From: Halarcobacter sp.
GTDB taxonomy: Bacteria; Campylobacterota; Campylobacteria; Campylobacterales; Arcobacteraceae
Assembly: GCF_963676935.1 (NCBI RefSeq)
Contig: NZ_OY781470.1
Span: 2,948,680 to 3,012,679, forward strand
Reading direction: 5' to 3'
Length of the DNA stretch: 64,000 nucleotides
In this document: positions 1-8,951 of the stretch, piece by piece
Position numbering within the stretch: position 1 is the stretch's first letter
Layout: every line of letters begins with the position of its first letter
The notes under the pieces: generated by a model
What the model saw: only the letters and a program-made list of their open reading frames with translations
The model's database searches: none
What the model was told of the DNA's origin: nothing
Position numbers and translations under genes: made by a program

Positions 1-13
1 ATAAAGGTGTTTT

Positions 14-931
14 ATGAATTATCAAAAAGTTCTTGAAGAGATTAAAGAAGAGATTATACCTTTTTTAAAAAAAGGGAAAGTAGCTGATTATATTCCAGCT
101 TTAGCAAAAGTTGAAGTAGATGATTTTGCTATGAGTATTATAAAACTTGATGGAACAGAGTATAATATAGGTTCATGCCAAAAACTTTTTTCTATACAAA
201 GTATTTCAAAAGTTTTTAGTTTTACTCTATCCCTTGATTTATATGGAAAAGATTTATATAAAAGAGTTGGTCATGAACCTTCAGGAAACCCTTTTAACTC
301 TTTAATTCAACTTGAATATGAAAAAGGAATACCAAGAAACCCTTTTATAAATGCAGGGGCAATAGTTACAACTGATACCTTAGTTTCAAAATATAAACAA
401 AATACATTTCCTACTATTTTAGAATTTATAAAAAAAGTATCAGGATGTCAAACTATAAATTTTGACCAAGATATCTATAAATCTGAACTTGAACATGGAT
501 ATAGAAATCTTGCTTTAATAAATATGATGAAAAGTTTTAATAATATTGAAAATAATACAAACGATGTTATTGAAACTTATTTTAAACAGTGTTCAATAAT
601 GATGAATACTAAACAGCTTGCAAAATCGATGCTTTTCCTTGCAAATCATGGAACAATTCCAAATACAAATGAAGCTATAGTAACAGAACCTCAAGCAAAA
701 AGGATAAACTCTTTAATGCTAACTTGTGGCCATTATGATGCTTCAGGAGATTTTGCTTTTCATGTGGGACTTCCGGGTAAAAGTGGCGTTGGTGGAGGAA
801 TAGTTGCAGTAGTTCCTCAAAAAATGGCAATTTGTGTTTATTCACCAAAGTTAAACAAACAAGGAAACTCTTTAGTTGGAACAAAAGCTTTAGAGCTATT
901 TACTACAAAAACAAATCTTTCTATATTTTAA
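14..931 (+). CDS. glsA: Glutaminase (GlsA family)
   Basis: Hydrolyses L-glutamine to glutamate and ammonia in the cytoplasm. The 305-residue length is the family norm for serine-dependent glutaminases of the beta-lactamase-like fold. The Ser-x-x-Lys catalytic pair is visible in QSISK (S63 and K66), and the family blocks GNPFNS, NPFINAGAI and GKSGVGGGI are all present. The ATG at 14 sits just after an AGG-containing ribosome site at the window edge, so the start is credible although the promoter is outside the window. It is followed by about 85 bases without a gene and then a different operon, so it is probably the last gene of its unit. Family assignment is firm. Confidence 0.95.
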   Translation: MNYQKVLEEIKEEIIPFLKKGKVADYIPALAKVEVDDFAMSIIKLDGTEYNIGSCQKLFSIQSISKVFSFTLSLDLYGKDLYKRVGHEPSGNPFNSLIQLEYEKGIPRNPFINAGAIVTTDTLVSKYKQNTFPTILEFIKKVSGCQTINFDQDIYKSELEHGYRNLALINMMKSFNNIENNTNDVIETYFKQCSIMMNTKQLAKSMLFLANHGTIPNTNEAIVTEPQAKRINSLMLTCGHYDASGDFAFHVGLPGKSGVGGGIVAVVPQKMAICVYSPKLNKQGNSLVGTKALELFTTKTNLSIF

Positions 932-1017
932 TCAAATATGAATTTTATTTCATATTAAATTCATAATCTTTTCATCAATTTCTTGTAAATTTACAAAAAT
1001 TGGATGAAAGGATTTTT

Positions 1018-2100
1018 TTGTTTATACTTGCAATTAAAGCTTTAAAAGCAAACAAATTAAAAACAATATTAATATTTATTAGTCTTATCTTTTCTATCAC
1101 ATCAATATTTTTAATTAGCTCTATCTCAAATGGAGTTATATCTATGTATTCAAATATGTTAAAAAGTGATGGAGATATTATAATAACTCAAGCAAAAATC
1201 TCTGATACCTTTTTTTCAAATGTAGATGTCAAACTATTAGAAAAAATAGATAAGTTAGAAAATGTAAAAAAAACCTCTGCAATAATTGTTGGAGCAAGCC
1301 CAGTTGAAAAGCTTCCTATTGTTGCAGTTTATGGTATGTCTGATAATAGATTTGAAAACTATAAACTTATAAAAGGCACTTACCCAAAACTAAATGAAGT
1401 ATTAGTTGGTAACTCTATTTATGAATCTTTAAAAAACAAAAACAGTATTCAAATAGCAGACAAAACTTTTAATGTTTCTGGTGTTTTTAAAAGTGATATT
1501 GGATTTGAAAATGGTGGAGTTGTTTTAAAACTTGAAGATGCAAGTAAAATTTTTAACAAAAGTGCTTCTATGTTAATGGTAAACAGTAAGATAGATTCAA
1601 ATATTGAAAATCTAGTAAAAGATATAGAAAACCTGAGTAAAGATATAGAAGTAAAATCTACTCAAAATTTTGTGGATAATTATAATCAATTTAAAATTAT
1701 CAAAACCTCATCAAACCTTATTGGTCTAATCTCTTTTTGTATGGGTCTTTTAGGGATTGTAAGTATCATGAGTATCACAATAAATCAAAGAAAAACTGAA
1801 TTTGGTATAAAAAGAGCAATTGGAATCTCAACTAAAAAAATTGTTTCACAAATAATCTTAGAAAGTTCAATTTTAGGAATACTAAGTTTTATTAGTTCTT
1901 TTTTTATCTCTTATATTGCACTAGCACTAATAAAAAACTCTTCACTTTTTCATGGATATGTAAATGGAGAAATATCTTCTACCCTTGCAATATATCTATT
2001 TATTTGTTCACTATCAATGGCTATTTTAGGTTCAATTATTCCTGCAATAAATGCTTCAAGAATTGACCCTATTATTCTTATGCAAGGGGATAAAATATGA
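1018..2100 (+). CDS. ABC transporter permease, FtsX/MacB type
   Basis: Membrane subunit of a MacB/LolCDE-like ABC system. An N-terminal membrane segment (about residues 10-35) is followed by a roughly 200-residue extracytoplasmic domain and three C-terminal membrane segments, the last ending in the PAINASRIDPI block typical of FtsX permeases. A TTG at 1000 extends the frame by six codons but has no ribosome site. The TTG at 1018 has AAAGGA five bases upstream and gives the usual FILAIKALKANK N-terminus, so I chose it. The stop overlaps the ATPase start by four bases (ATGA). The substrate is unknown; the operon context suggests assembly or export for a redox complex, which is inference. Confidence 0.85.
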   Translation: MFILAIKALKANKLKTILIFISLIFSITSIFLISSISNGVISMYSNMLKSDGDIIITQAKISDTFFSNVDVKLLEKIDKLENVKKTSAIIVGASPVEKLPIVAVYGMSDNRFENYKLIKGTYPKLNEVLVGNSIYESLKNKNSIQIADKTFNVSGVFKSDIGFENGGVVLKLEDASKIFNKSASMLMVNSKIDSNIENLVKDIENLSKDIEVKSTQNFVDNYNQFKIIKTSSNLIGLISFCMGLLGIVSIMSITINQRKTEFGIKRAIGISTKKIVSQIILESSILGILSFISSFFISYIALALIKNSSLFHGYVNGEISSTLAIYLFICSLSMAILGSIIPAINASRIDPIILMQGDKI

Positions 2101-2723
2101 TACTAAAAGCAGATAATATTTCCCATGATTATAATGGTGACAAAGCTTTAAACAAAGTCTCTCTTGAGATAAAAGAAGCCGAGTTTGTGTGCTTAATAGG
2201 TGAGAGTGGTAGTGGTAAAACAACTTTATTGTCTGTGTTATCTACCCTACTTAAACCAAAAGAGGGAACACTATTTTTTGAAGGTAGTAGTTATTCAACT
2301 ATAAAAAACATAGATGAATTTAGACAAAAAAACATAGGTTTTATTTTTCAATTTCATTATCTAATAAACTATTTAAACCTATTTGAAAATATAAAACTTG
2401 CAAACCCTAAAGCTAGTGATGATGAGATTTTAAAAATACTTTCAATCTTAAATATAAAAACATTAAAAAACAAGTTTCCAACAGAGATTTCTGGAGGACA
2501 AAGACAAAGAGCTGCAATAGCAAGAGCTTTAATAAACAATCCAAAAATACTTTTTGCTGATGAGCCAACGGGTAATTTAGATTCTAAAAATGCACAAAAA
2601 GTTTTTGAACTATTTAAAGAGTTGTCAAAAAATGGAACTACAATTATTGTTGCAACACATAACAAAGAGCTTGCTAAAACAGCAGATACAATTTACGAGG
2701 TAAAAGATGGACAAATTAGATAA
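2097..2723 (+). CDS. ABC transporter ATP-binding protein, LolD/MacB type
   Basis: ATPase partner of the preceding FtsX-type permease. At 208 residues it is a single nucleotide-binding domain with Walker A GESGSGKTT near residue 37, signature SGGQRQR, Walker B ILFADEPTGNLDS and the switch histidine in VATHN. The sequence is closest in style to the LolD/MacB/FtsE group rather than to importer ATPases. It overlaps the permease by four bases and the downstream oxidase-like gene by 17 bases, so the three are translationally coupled. No substrate-binding or membrane-fusion protein gene lies beside it. Confidence 0.9.
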   Translation: MILKADNISHDYNGDKALNKVSLEIKEAEFVCLIGESGSGKTTLLSVLSTLLKPKEGTLFFEGSSYSTIKNIDEFRQKNIGFIFQFHYLINYLNLFENIKLANPKASDDEILKILSILNIKTLKNKFPTEISGGQRQRAAIARALINNPKILFADEPTGNLDSKNAQKVFELFKELSKNGTTIIVATHNKELAKTADTIYEVKDGQIR

Positions 2724-4275
2724 CTTTAGTTTTTTTATTAATAAACATTTCAAGATTTCATTAATATTTTTATTTTTAGGGATGGTTTTTGGAATTTTCT
2801 ATTCATTAAATTTATTAGGATTTTATATTGATTCTCAAACACTAATCCCAGCAAGCATGAGATCACTACATATTAGTTTAATGCTTTATGGTTTTGTTCC
2901 ATTAATGCTTTCATATCTTCCTTTTTTATTGATAAATAAAGAGGGTGTAAAAAGTGAAGTGGGATTACAATATCTAAACCTTTATACAATATTTTGGTAT
3001 ATATTTTTAGTTTTTATGATTAGTTCAATCCTTTTTGGGAATACTAGAGGACTAGCATTTTATGACTTCCCATATGAGTTAAATTTCATACTTGCCATAT
3101 CTGGAGTTTTTTATATTATTGCCCTTATTAAATATATAAAAGCCTATGAGACCATTCCCCTATGGATAAAAGTTTGTCTAAGAATTACTATTATTGCACC
3201 TATTGCTTTACTTATATTAATGAATCCTACAATTGGACAAGTTGAAAGTACAATTTCAGGACCCCATGGAGATAACACTTTAGGTATGAGTTTAGCTTTA
3301 ATCCCTATTTATTACCTTATTATAAAACTGCTAAACAAAGGTGAATTTAAAGCTAGATGGAATGTTCTTTGGATTATTCCAACTATATTTTATGCTTTTT
3401 CTGTTTTATATAGAAGTTTTATAGGACACTTAAGTTATGAGCAAGAGTGGTTTTTCCAATGGCTAACTTTTCTTTATGTACCGATATTATATAGATGGTA
3501 TAAGGATTCAAACATAGAAAAATTTGCTAAAAAAGCACTTCTTATATCAATACTTGCTTTTCTTTTTGTAGATATTGAAGGGAATATTTTATTTATACCT
3601 GAACTTAGATGGCTTTTTCATAGAAATGATTTAATTATTGCCCATGCTCATGTAGCTATGGGAATTGGTGTATTTTTTATGGTAATTGCAATGTTTGTTA
3701 ACTATATTAAAGAACTTAAAAAAACTATTTTTTATACCCTTTATCTAATTGGATTATTAGGGATATTTACAGTTTTAAGTATCTCTGGACTTATTCAAGC
3801 AGAAATATTTCAAGCAGATATTTATAATTTATGGATAGCAAGAAGTATTTTTGGAGTTATTGCACTTATATCACTATTTAGTTTTATTACTTTTAAATTC
3901 AAATTTACTTTACTTCAAAAATATAATCTCTTAGGGGTATTAGCTGATGGAGTAGGTGGTATTTTTTTACTTTTATTAAGTAGTTTTCTATATCCACTTA
4001 TTGGTTTTAAATTTGCTGGAAGTTACGAATATATTGTATTTGCTTTTGTAAGTATTACAGGGGTAATTCATTACTTAGCTCTCACAAATAAAGTGCATGA
4101 GATCATCTTAACAAAACTTACAGTTATTACAAGAGTTTTTATAAGTTCAGTTTTTTTTGCTCTTTTTTATAACAAAACTTTAGGTGTAGAAGCTTTATTA
4201 ATATCTTTATTTGATGTTTTATTTGCTTCTACATTTTTATTTATTTTCAAAAAGGAATTATTATGCCAAAAATAG
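2707..4275 (+). CDS. Divergent haem-copper oxidase subunit I-like membrane protein (CcoN/NorB-like)
   Basis: A 522-residue protein with about 12 membrane segments. Blocks match CcoN in order: R52-S-L-H55 in helix II (low-spin haem ligand), PHGDNTLGM with H187 where CcoN has its GHN copper-ligand motif, GHLSYEQEW with H241 where CcoN has a His-His pair, then DIEGN (E291) and HRNDLIIAHAH with H305, H313 and H315 matching the CcoN helix-X haem ligands. Only one histidine is present where two copper ligands are expected, so the active site may be altered. No CcoO, CcoP or NorC gene is adjacent. The start overlaps the ATPase gene by 17 bases, with GAGG upstream. It could be a diverged nitric oxide or oxygen reductase, or a sensor. 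Homology is well supported; activity is inferred. Confidence 0.7.
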   Translation: MDKLDNFSFFINKHFKISLIFLFLGMVFGIFYSLNLLGFYIDSQTLIPASMRSLHISLMLYGFVPLMLSYLPFLLINKEGVKSEVGLQYLNLYTIFWYIFLVFMISSILFGNTRGLAFYDFPYELNFILAISGVFYIIALIKYIKAYETIPLWIKVCLRITIIAPIALLILMNPTIGQVESTISGPHGDNTLGMSLALIPIYYLIIKLLNKGEFKARWNVLWIIPTIFYAFSVLYRSFIGHLSYEQEWFFQWLTFLYVPILYRWYKDSNIEKFAKKALLISILAFLFVDIEGNILFIPELRWLFHRNDLIIAHAHVAMGIGVFFMVIAMFVNYIKELKKTIFYTLYLIGLLGIFTVLSISGLIQAEIFQADIYNLWIARSIFGVIALISLFSFITFKFKFTLLQKYNLLGVLADGVGGIFLLLLSSFLYPLIGFKFAGSYEYIVFAFVSITGVIHYLALTNKVHEIILTKLTVITRVFISSVFFALFYNKTLGVEALLISLFDVLFASTFLFIFKKELLCQK

Positions 4276-5240
4276 CACTTATATTTTTTATTGCATTTGA
4301 ATTATGTTACTACTTACTTATAGCACAAACAGGTATTGTTGAATATTTTGCCTCAAATATCTATTATATAGCTCCTCTGCCAATAGGTGGAATTATTGGT
4401 TCAATTTTGTGTTATAAAATCTCTTTATCAAATGATAAAAAAATCAAAATTTTTCTAATGATGCAATTAATATTAACTTTCTTCTATCCTAATTATTCAC
4501 CTATTACACTCTTTATTCTTGGGATAAGTGTTGGAGCATTAGCTCCTCTTTTAATTAATGAATTAAAGAAAGCTTCAACTGTAGATTTAGGATTAGCTCT
4601 TGCTATCTCTTATAGTGTAGGAACTTTACTTTTTAATTATGATCCTGCAAAAAGAGAGTTTATTGCAATTATATTTACAGTTATAGTTTTAATCTGCTCA
4701 TATTTTTTGCAAAAAATTAAAACAAATAAAGAGATTAAAAATTTTACTCCATATCCCATCTTTGTGATGGTTTTATGGATATTTTTAGATTCTGCTTTAT
4801 TTGAAACTTTATCAAGAGATTTAAGTGTATCTATCTGGAGAGATGGCTTCACTTTTGAGATTATAGTTTTTCACATAATTGGAGTTATTGCAGCACTTAA
4901 ATTAAATATTCAAAGAATGGAAAATGAGTTATTTATAATGATACTTTTTGCACTAAGTTATCTTTTTTATTTTTTACAAGAACCCCTTGCGTTATCAGTT
5001 ATATACCCTTTTGTAATCTCTTATTACAATGTAAATATTTTAAGAAGCTTAGTAAAAAAACCTCTAAAGAAAATAGCCTTATATATGGTATTTATAGGTT
5101 GGATTGCTTCAGGGATGGGATTATTTATAGCTTTAGAAAACTTAACAATTTTTGTTCCATTTATTTTTTTAATAGCATTTATAAAAATAATAAATTCACA
5201 AAAAAACCTACTTATAAAGGAGAAAAAATGTATAAATTAG
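4263..5240 (+). CDS. Polytopic membrane protein of unknown function
   Basis: I do not recognise this family with confidence. The 325 residues form about ten hydrophobic helices in pairs, with a short basic loop near the middle (KTNKEIKN), which loosely resembles a major-facilitator-like half-repeat arrangement. No haem or metal motif is visible. It overlaps the oxidase-like gene by 13 bases and the next gene by 13 bases, so it is embedded in the coupled operon and probably works with its neighbours, for example as an accessory or transporter subunit. That role is inference only. Confidence 0.6.
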   Translation: MPKIALIFFIAFELCYYLLIAQTGIVEYFASNIYYIAPLPIGGIIGSILCYKISLSNDKKIKIFLMMQLILTFFYPNYSPITLFILGISVGALAPLLINELKKASTVDLGLALAISYSVGTLLFNYDPAKREFIAIIFTVIVLICSYFLQKIKTNKEIKNFTPYPIFVMVLWIFLDSALFETLSRDLSVSIWRDGFTFEIIVFHIIGVIAALKLNIQRMENELFIMILFALSYLFYFLQEPLALSVIYPFVISYYNVNILRSLVKKPLKKIALYMVFIGWIASGMGLFIALENLTIFVPFIFLIAFIKIINSQKNLLIKEKKCIN

Positions 5241-5755
5241 TGTTTGTTTTATTATTTACTGTAGTTTTTGCAAATGCAAATAGTCTTAGTTTAGTTAAGG
5301 GGAAGATTCAAGCCCATACGGAAGTTTTTGGAGATAGTACTATTAATCCCCAAACAGAAAATATTGTTACAGAATTAGAAAAAAGTGATTCTTTAGAATC
5401 AATAAAAGGTAAGTTTGAAATAGAAGCTATCTCTTTAATTAGTGATAATAAAGATAGAGATAAACATATGTATGAGGTCTTAAATGTAGAGAACTCTCCC
5501 AAAATTGTTTTTATTTTAAACTCTATTTCAAAACAAGAAGATAGTTATCTACTTTCAGGAATATTGATTTTAAATAATATCAGTAAACCTATCACCTCTA
5601 AAGCTACAATAAAAGAAGTTGAAAAAAATATAAACCTAAATGGTGATTTTTCAATTAAGTTAACTGATTTTGGTATGGAACCTCCTACAATGTTCTTTTT
5701 AACGGTAAGAGATCAAATAGATATAAAATATGATTTTAACTTCAAGGATAACTAA
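5228..5755 (+). CDS. YceI-like secreted protein
   Basis: A 175-residue protein beginning with a clear signal peptide (MYKLVFVLLFTVVFANA). The body has the alternating beta-strand pattern and the closing F-x-I-K-L-x-DFG and IKYDF strands of YceI-type lipocalin-like domains, which bind isoprenoid or amphiphilic ligands in the periplasm. The open frame extends upstream to 5099, but only the ATG at 5228 has a ribosome site (AAAGGAG) and a signal peptide directly after it. It overlaps the upstream gene by 13 bases and shares TAATG with the next gene. YceI proteins often sit beside b-type cytochromes, and this operon ends in one. Confidence 0.7.
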   Translation: MYKLVFVLLFTVVFANANSLSLVKGKIQAHTEVFGDSTINPQTENIVTELEKSDSLESIKGKFEIEAISLISDNKDRDKHMYEVLNVENSPKIVFILNSISKQEDSYLLSGILILNNISKPITSKATIKEVEKNINLNGDFSIKLTDFGMEPPTMFFLTVRDQIDIKYDFNFKDN

Positions 5756-6210
5756 TGTTAAAAAACATACTAGTTTTAACCCTTATTTCATCAATATATC
5801 TTTTTGCTAACAGTTTTAAAGTTGGAGATGATATAGGACATTTTTCATTACCCAATCAGTTTGATGAAAAGAAAGATGTGGATTCTAAAATTCAAACTAT
5901 TATTGTCTCTTTTGAGAAAGATACGGGAAAAGATATAAATACATTTCTTGCTTCAAAAAAAGCAGATTTTTTAAATAAACACCATGCTGTTTTCATAGCC
6001 AATATTTCAGGTATGCCATCAATTATTACAAAGCTTTTTGCTATGCCAAAAATGAGAGATTATAAACACTCTATACTTTTAATCTATGATGATGCAGATG
6101 ATAGGTTTGTAAATAAAGAGGAAAAGTCAACTCTTTATAAACTTGAAAATGGTGTTATAAAATCTATTTCCTATATCACCAAAGATGACTTAGAAGAGGT
6201 TTTTAAATAA
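5755..6210 (+). CDS. Secreted thioredoxin-fold-like protein without cysteines
   Basis: A 151-residue protein with a signal peptide (about residues 1-18) and the opening FKVGDDIGHFSLPNQFD, which resembles the start of thioredoxin/peroxiredoxin domains. There is no cysteine anywhere, so it cannot act as a thiol redox enzyme. A clear paralogue lies at 27005-27439, sharing the GDD, DQF/NQF, VSF/IVF, LF-x-x-PK and YS/HS-I positions. It starts on the last base of the YceI stop codon (TAATG) and ends one base before the phosphoesterase gene. The function is unknown; a periplasmic binding or scaffold role for the operon is a guess. Confidence 0.65.
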   Translation: MLKNILVLTLISSIYLFANSFKVGDDIGHFSLPNQFDEKKDVDSKIQTIIVSFEKDTGKDINTFLASKKADFLNKHHAVFIANISGMPSIITKLFAMPKMRDYKHSILLIYDDADDRFVNKEEKSTLYKLENGVIKSISYITKDDLEEVFK

Positions 6211-6211
6211 G

Positions 6212-6919
6212 ATGAAACTACCACAAATAAATGAGGTTGTTGTTAATTCTAAAATAAAAGAGTTATCAATTCTTCATTTAAGTGATTTACATATAAATAA
6301 AAAAACCTCTACTAATAGTATAAATCAATTGGTAAAACTTTGTAATAGAAGTGAGGCTGATTTTATAGTTATTACAGGGGATATTATTGACTGCAAAGTA
6401 AAGTTTATAAAAGAGAGATTGGAATTACTAAATAAGATAGAGAAAAAGACCTATTATATAAGTGGTAATCATGATTTGTTTTATGGATTTAAAGAATTGA
6501 AAAATATTTTGACAAATTTAATCTGTTTAGACAATAACTATGAGATTTTACAGATAAAGGATAAAACTATAGCTATAGGTGGATTAAGTGATAGATTTTC
6601 AAAATTTTTTAGGGTAAAAAGAGAAGAGGATAAAATAGTGAAAATTCTAAGTAAATATGAAAACTCAATTTTTTTAGCACATCAACCAAAAGATTATATC
6701 TATGCACTCAAATCAAATAGTAAACTTTTTCTATGTGGGCATACCCATGGGGGACAAATATACCCTTTTCACTATGTAGTAAAACTTTTTCAACCCTTTC
6801 TTAATGGTCTTATTTATAAAAAAGATACTGCCATTTATGTTAGTAAGGGGATAGGAAATTGGGGAATTGATTTTAGGTTTAAAGCTAATAATGAAATTAG
6901 TTTACTAAAATTAAGGTAA
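6212..6919 (+). CDS. Calcineurin-like metallophosphoesterase
   Basis: The 235-residue protein shows every metal-binding block of the calcineurin-like phosphoesterase family: LSDLHI near residue 24, ITGDIID, SGNHD, LAHQP and CGHTHGGQ. This order and the GHTHGGQ ending fit the YkuE/YaeI branch, whose members act on lipid pyrophosphates such as UDP-diacylglucosamine or on unknown phosphoesters. It lacks the N-terminal membrane anchor seen in several relatives. It follows the thioredoxin-like gene after one base and precedes the response regulator by nine bases. Enzyme class is sure; the substrate cannot be told. Confidence 0.85.
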   Translation: MKLPQINEVVVNSKIKELSILHLSDLHINKKTSTNSINQLVKLCNRSEADFIVITGDIIDCKVKFIKERLELLNKIEKKTYYISGNHDLFYGFKELKNILTNLICLDNNYEILQIKDKTIAIGGLSDRFSKFFRVKREEDKIVKILSKYENSIFLAHQPKDYIYALKSNSKLFLCGHTHGGQIYPFHYVVKLFQPFLNGLIYKKDTAIYVSKGIGNWGIDFRFKANNEISLLKLR

Positions 6920-6928
6920 AATAATTTT

Positions 6929-7597
6929 ATGAAAATATTAATTATCGAAGATGACGAAAAAATCATAAACTTTTTAAAAAGAGGACTTGAGGAAGAATCT
7001 TATAGTGTAGATTTTTCTAAAAATGGAGAAGAAGGCTTATACCTAGCTAGTGTAAACACTTATGATTTGATACTACTTGATATTATGTTACCTTTAATTG
7101 ATGGAATAGAAGTTTGCAAAAGGCTTAGAACATCAAATATTACTACTCCAATTATCATGTTAACGGCAAAAGATAGTGTAGAAGATACCATAAAAGGTTT
7201 GGATATAGGAGCAAATGATTACCTTCCTAAACCTTTCTCTTTTTCAGAACTTCTTGCAAGAATGAGAGTTCAACTAAGATCAAATAATCAACAACAAACA
7301 AAACTCAAAATAGCTGACTTAGAACTTGATTTACTTTCAAAAACAGCAAAAAGAGCAAATAACAATATCACACTTACAGCAAAAGAGTTTGCACTTTTAG
7401 AGTATTTAATAAAAAATAAAAACAAAGTTCTTTCAGAAACAGTTTTAGGTTCAATGTTAAACAATATGGATGAGATAAATATAAGTAATGTAGTTAATGT
7501 TTATATTTACAGATTAAGGAACAAAATAGATAAACCATATGAAAAAAAGCTTATAAAAACAGTTAGAGGAATGGGGTTTAGAATAAGTGATGAATAA
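6929..7597 (+). CDS. OmpR-family response regulator
   Basis: A 222-residue two-domain regulator. The receiver domain has the acidic pair E8-D9-D10, the phosphoacceptor D51 in LLDIMLP and the conserved lysine in LPKPF. The C-terminal winged helix (about residues 125-220) ends in the typical KTVRGMGFRI. It overlaps the next gene, a histidine kinase, by eight bases, so the pair forms one two-component system. Its position between the redox genes and cytochrome b561 suggests that it controls this operon, which is inference. Confidence 0.92.
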   Translation: MKILIIEDDEKIINFLKRGLEEESYSVDFSKNGEEGLYLASVNTYDLILLDIMLPLIDGIEVCKRLRTSNITTPIIMLTAKDSVEDTIKGLDIGANDYLPKPFSFSELLARMRVQLRSNNQQQTKLKIADLELDLLSKTAKRANNNITLTAKEFALLEYLIKNKNKVLSETVLGSMLNNMDEINISNVVNVYIYRLRNKIDKPYEKKLIKTVRGMGFRISDE

Positions 7598-8951
7598 TTT
7601 AAGTATCAAAAGAAAACTGTTAATTTATAATATAATTATCCAAACATTTATATTAATAATATTAGCCTTATCAATATATAAGACCCTTCAAATTTCAACA
7701 TTGGATAAAATAGAAACCTCTTTAAAAGTTATTGTTTTAGATATTGTAGATGATTTAGTAAAACACCAAGACAATTACCTAATTGTTGATTTCAATGAAG
7801 AGAAAGAATATAAATTTAAACCACTTTATATAAGATTAATAGATAAAAATCAGAAAATATTAAAATCTACCTATTTCCCTGATGAAATTCATAAGAACTT
7901 TCGAAAACTTTCAAAAGATATTATTAATTTTAAAAAATTTGATAATTATATCCTTAGTGAAATCAAATTCTCAATGTTAAAAGATGATTATGTACTTCAA
8001 GTTGCTACTGATTATAAAATATTAAATGAAACCATGCAAAATCTTTTTTATATTTTAATATTTATTATCCCTATAATTTTAATTTTTTCCATTACAGGGG
8101 GATATTTTTTAGTTTACAAATCATTTAAACCTATTGAAGAGATTTTAAATAATCTAAAAAATATCAACTCAACAACCCTCTCAAAAAGACTTACAACTAG
8201 TCAAAAACAAGATGAGATAAATATGCTGGCAATTGAGATTAATTCCCTTTTAGAAAGGCTTGAAATCTCATTTGAAAAAATAAATCAATTTAGCTCTGAT
8301 GCATCCCATGAACTTAAAACTCCCCTTACTATTATTAGAGGGGAAATAGAGATAACACTTAGAAAAGATAGAGATTCAAGTGAATATAAAAAGAGTCTTC
8401 AAACCTGTTTAAATGAAGTGATGATTATCCAACAAACAATAGATGATTTACTATTTTTAGCAAAAAAAGAAAACACTTCAAACAATCTTGAAGATGTATA
8501 TATTGATGAGATTACATTTGAAGCAGTTAAAGAGTTAAAACCCTTTGCCAATATTAGAGCAATTGATTTAAAAACTCAGATCAATGACGTTTTTCAAGTT
8601 AAAGGTTATAGTAAGTTACTAAAAATAGCTATAAAAAATATTCTAAAAAATGCAATAACTTACAGCTACAAAGAATCCTCAGTGGAGATAAAGAACTCTA
8701 TTGAAGATGGCAACTATGTTATTACCATAAGTGATAAAGGTATAGGAATACCAAAAGATGAACAAAAAAAGATTTTTGAAAAATTTTATAGAACAGATAA
8801 AAGTAGAAATAAAGAGTCAGGTGGTACTGGTCTTGGAATGTCTATTGTGGAAAAAATCACAAAACTTCATAATGCAAAAATAGAATTATCTAGTGAAGAA
8901 AAAAAAGGAACTACTGTAAAGTTTATTTTTAAAGGAAATATAGATGAATAA
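7590..8951 (+). CDS. Sensor histidine kinase
   Basis: A 453-residue membrane kinase partner of the preceding regulator. It has an N-terminal membrane helix (about 12-30), a periplasmic sensor of about 120 residues, a second helix (152-176), a HAMP linker, the H box SSDASHELKTPLT with H240, and the ATPase N, G1 and G2 boxes (KNILKNAITYS, DKGIGIP, GGTGLGMSI). A GTG at 7587 adds one residue; the ATG at 7590 is the simpler start. The stop overlaps the b561 start by eight bases. No known ligand-binding motif is seen in the sensor region. Confidence 0.92.
   Translation: MNNLSIKRKLLIYNIIIQTFILIILALSIYKTLQISTLDKIETSLKVIVLDIVDDLVKHQDNYLIVDFNEEKEYKFKPLYIRLIDKNQKILKSTYFPDEIHKNFRKLSKDIINFKKFDNYILSEIKFSMLKDDYVLQVATDYKILNETMQNLFYILIFIIPIILIFSITGGYFLVYKSFKPIEEILNNLKNINSTTLSKRLTTSQKQDEINMLAIEINSLLERLEISFEKINQFSSDASHELKTPLTIIRGEIEITLRKDRDSSEYKKSLQTCLNEVMIIQQTIDDLLFLAKKENTSNNLEDVYIDEITFEAVKELKPFANIRAIDLKTQINDVFQVKGYSKLLKIAIKNILKNAITYSYKESSVEIKNSIEDGNYVITISDKGIGIPKDEQKKIFEKFYRTDKSRNKESGGTGLGMSIVEKITKLHNAKIELSSEEKKGTTVKFIFKGNIDE

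Noticed and set aside
2707-4275. NnrS-type haem-copper protein instead of a CcoN-like one
   Set aside because: NnrS is shorter (about 400 residues) and lacks the DIEGN and HAH blocks that match CcoN in order here.
5099-5227. Longer YceI-like protein starting at 5099
   Set aside because: The extension lies inside the previous gene in another frame; the ATG at 5228 has a ribosome site and signal peptide.
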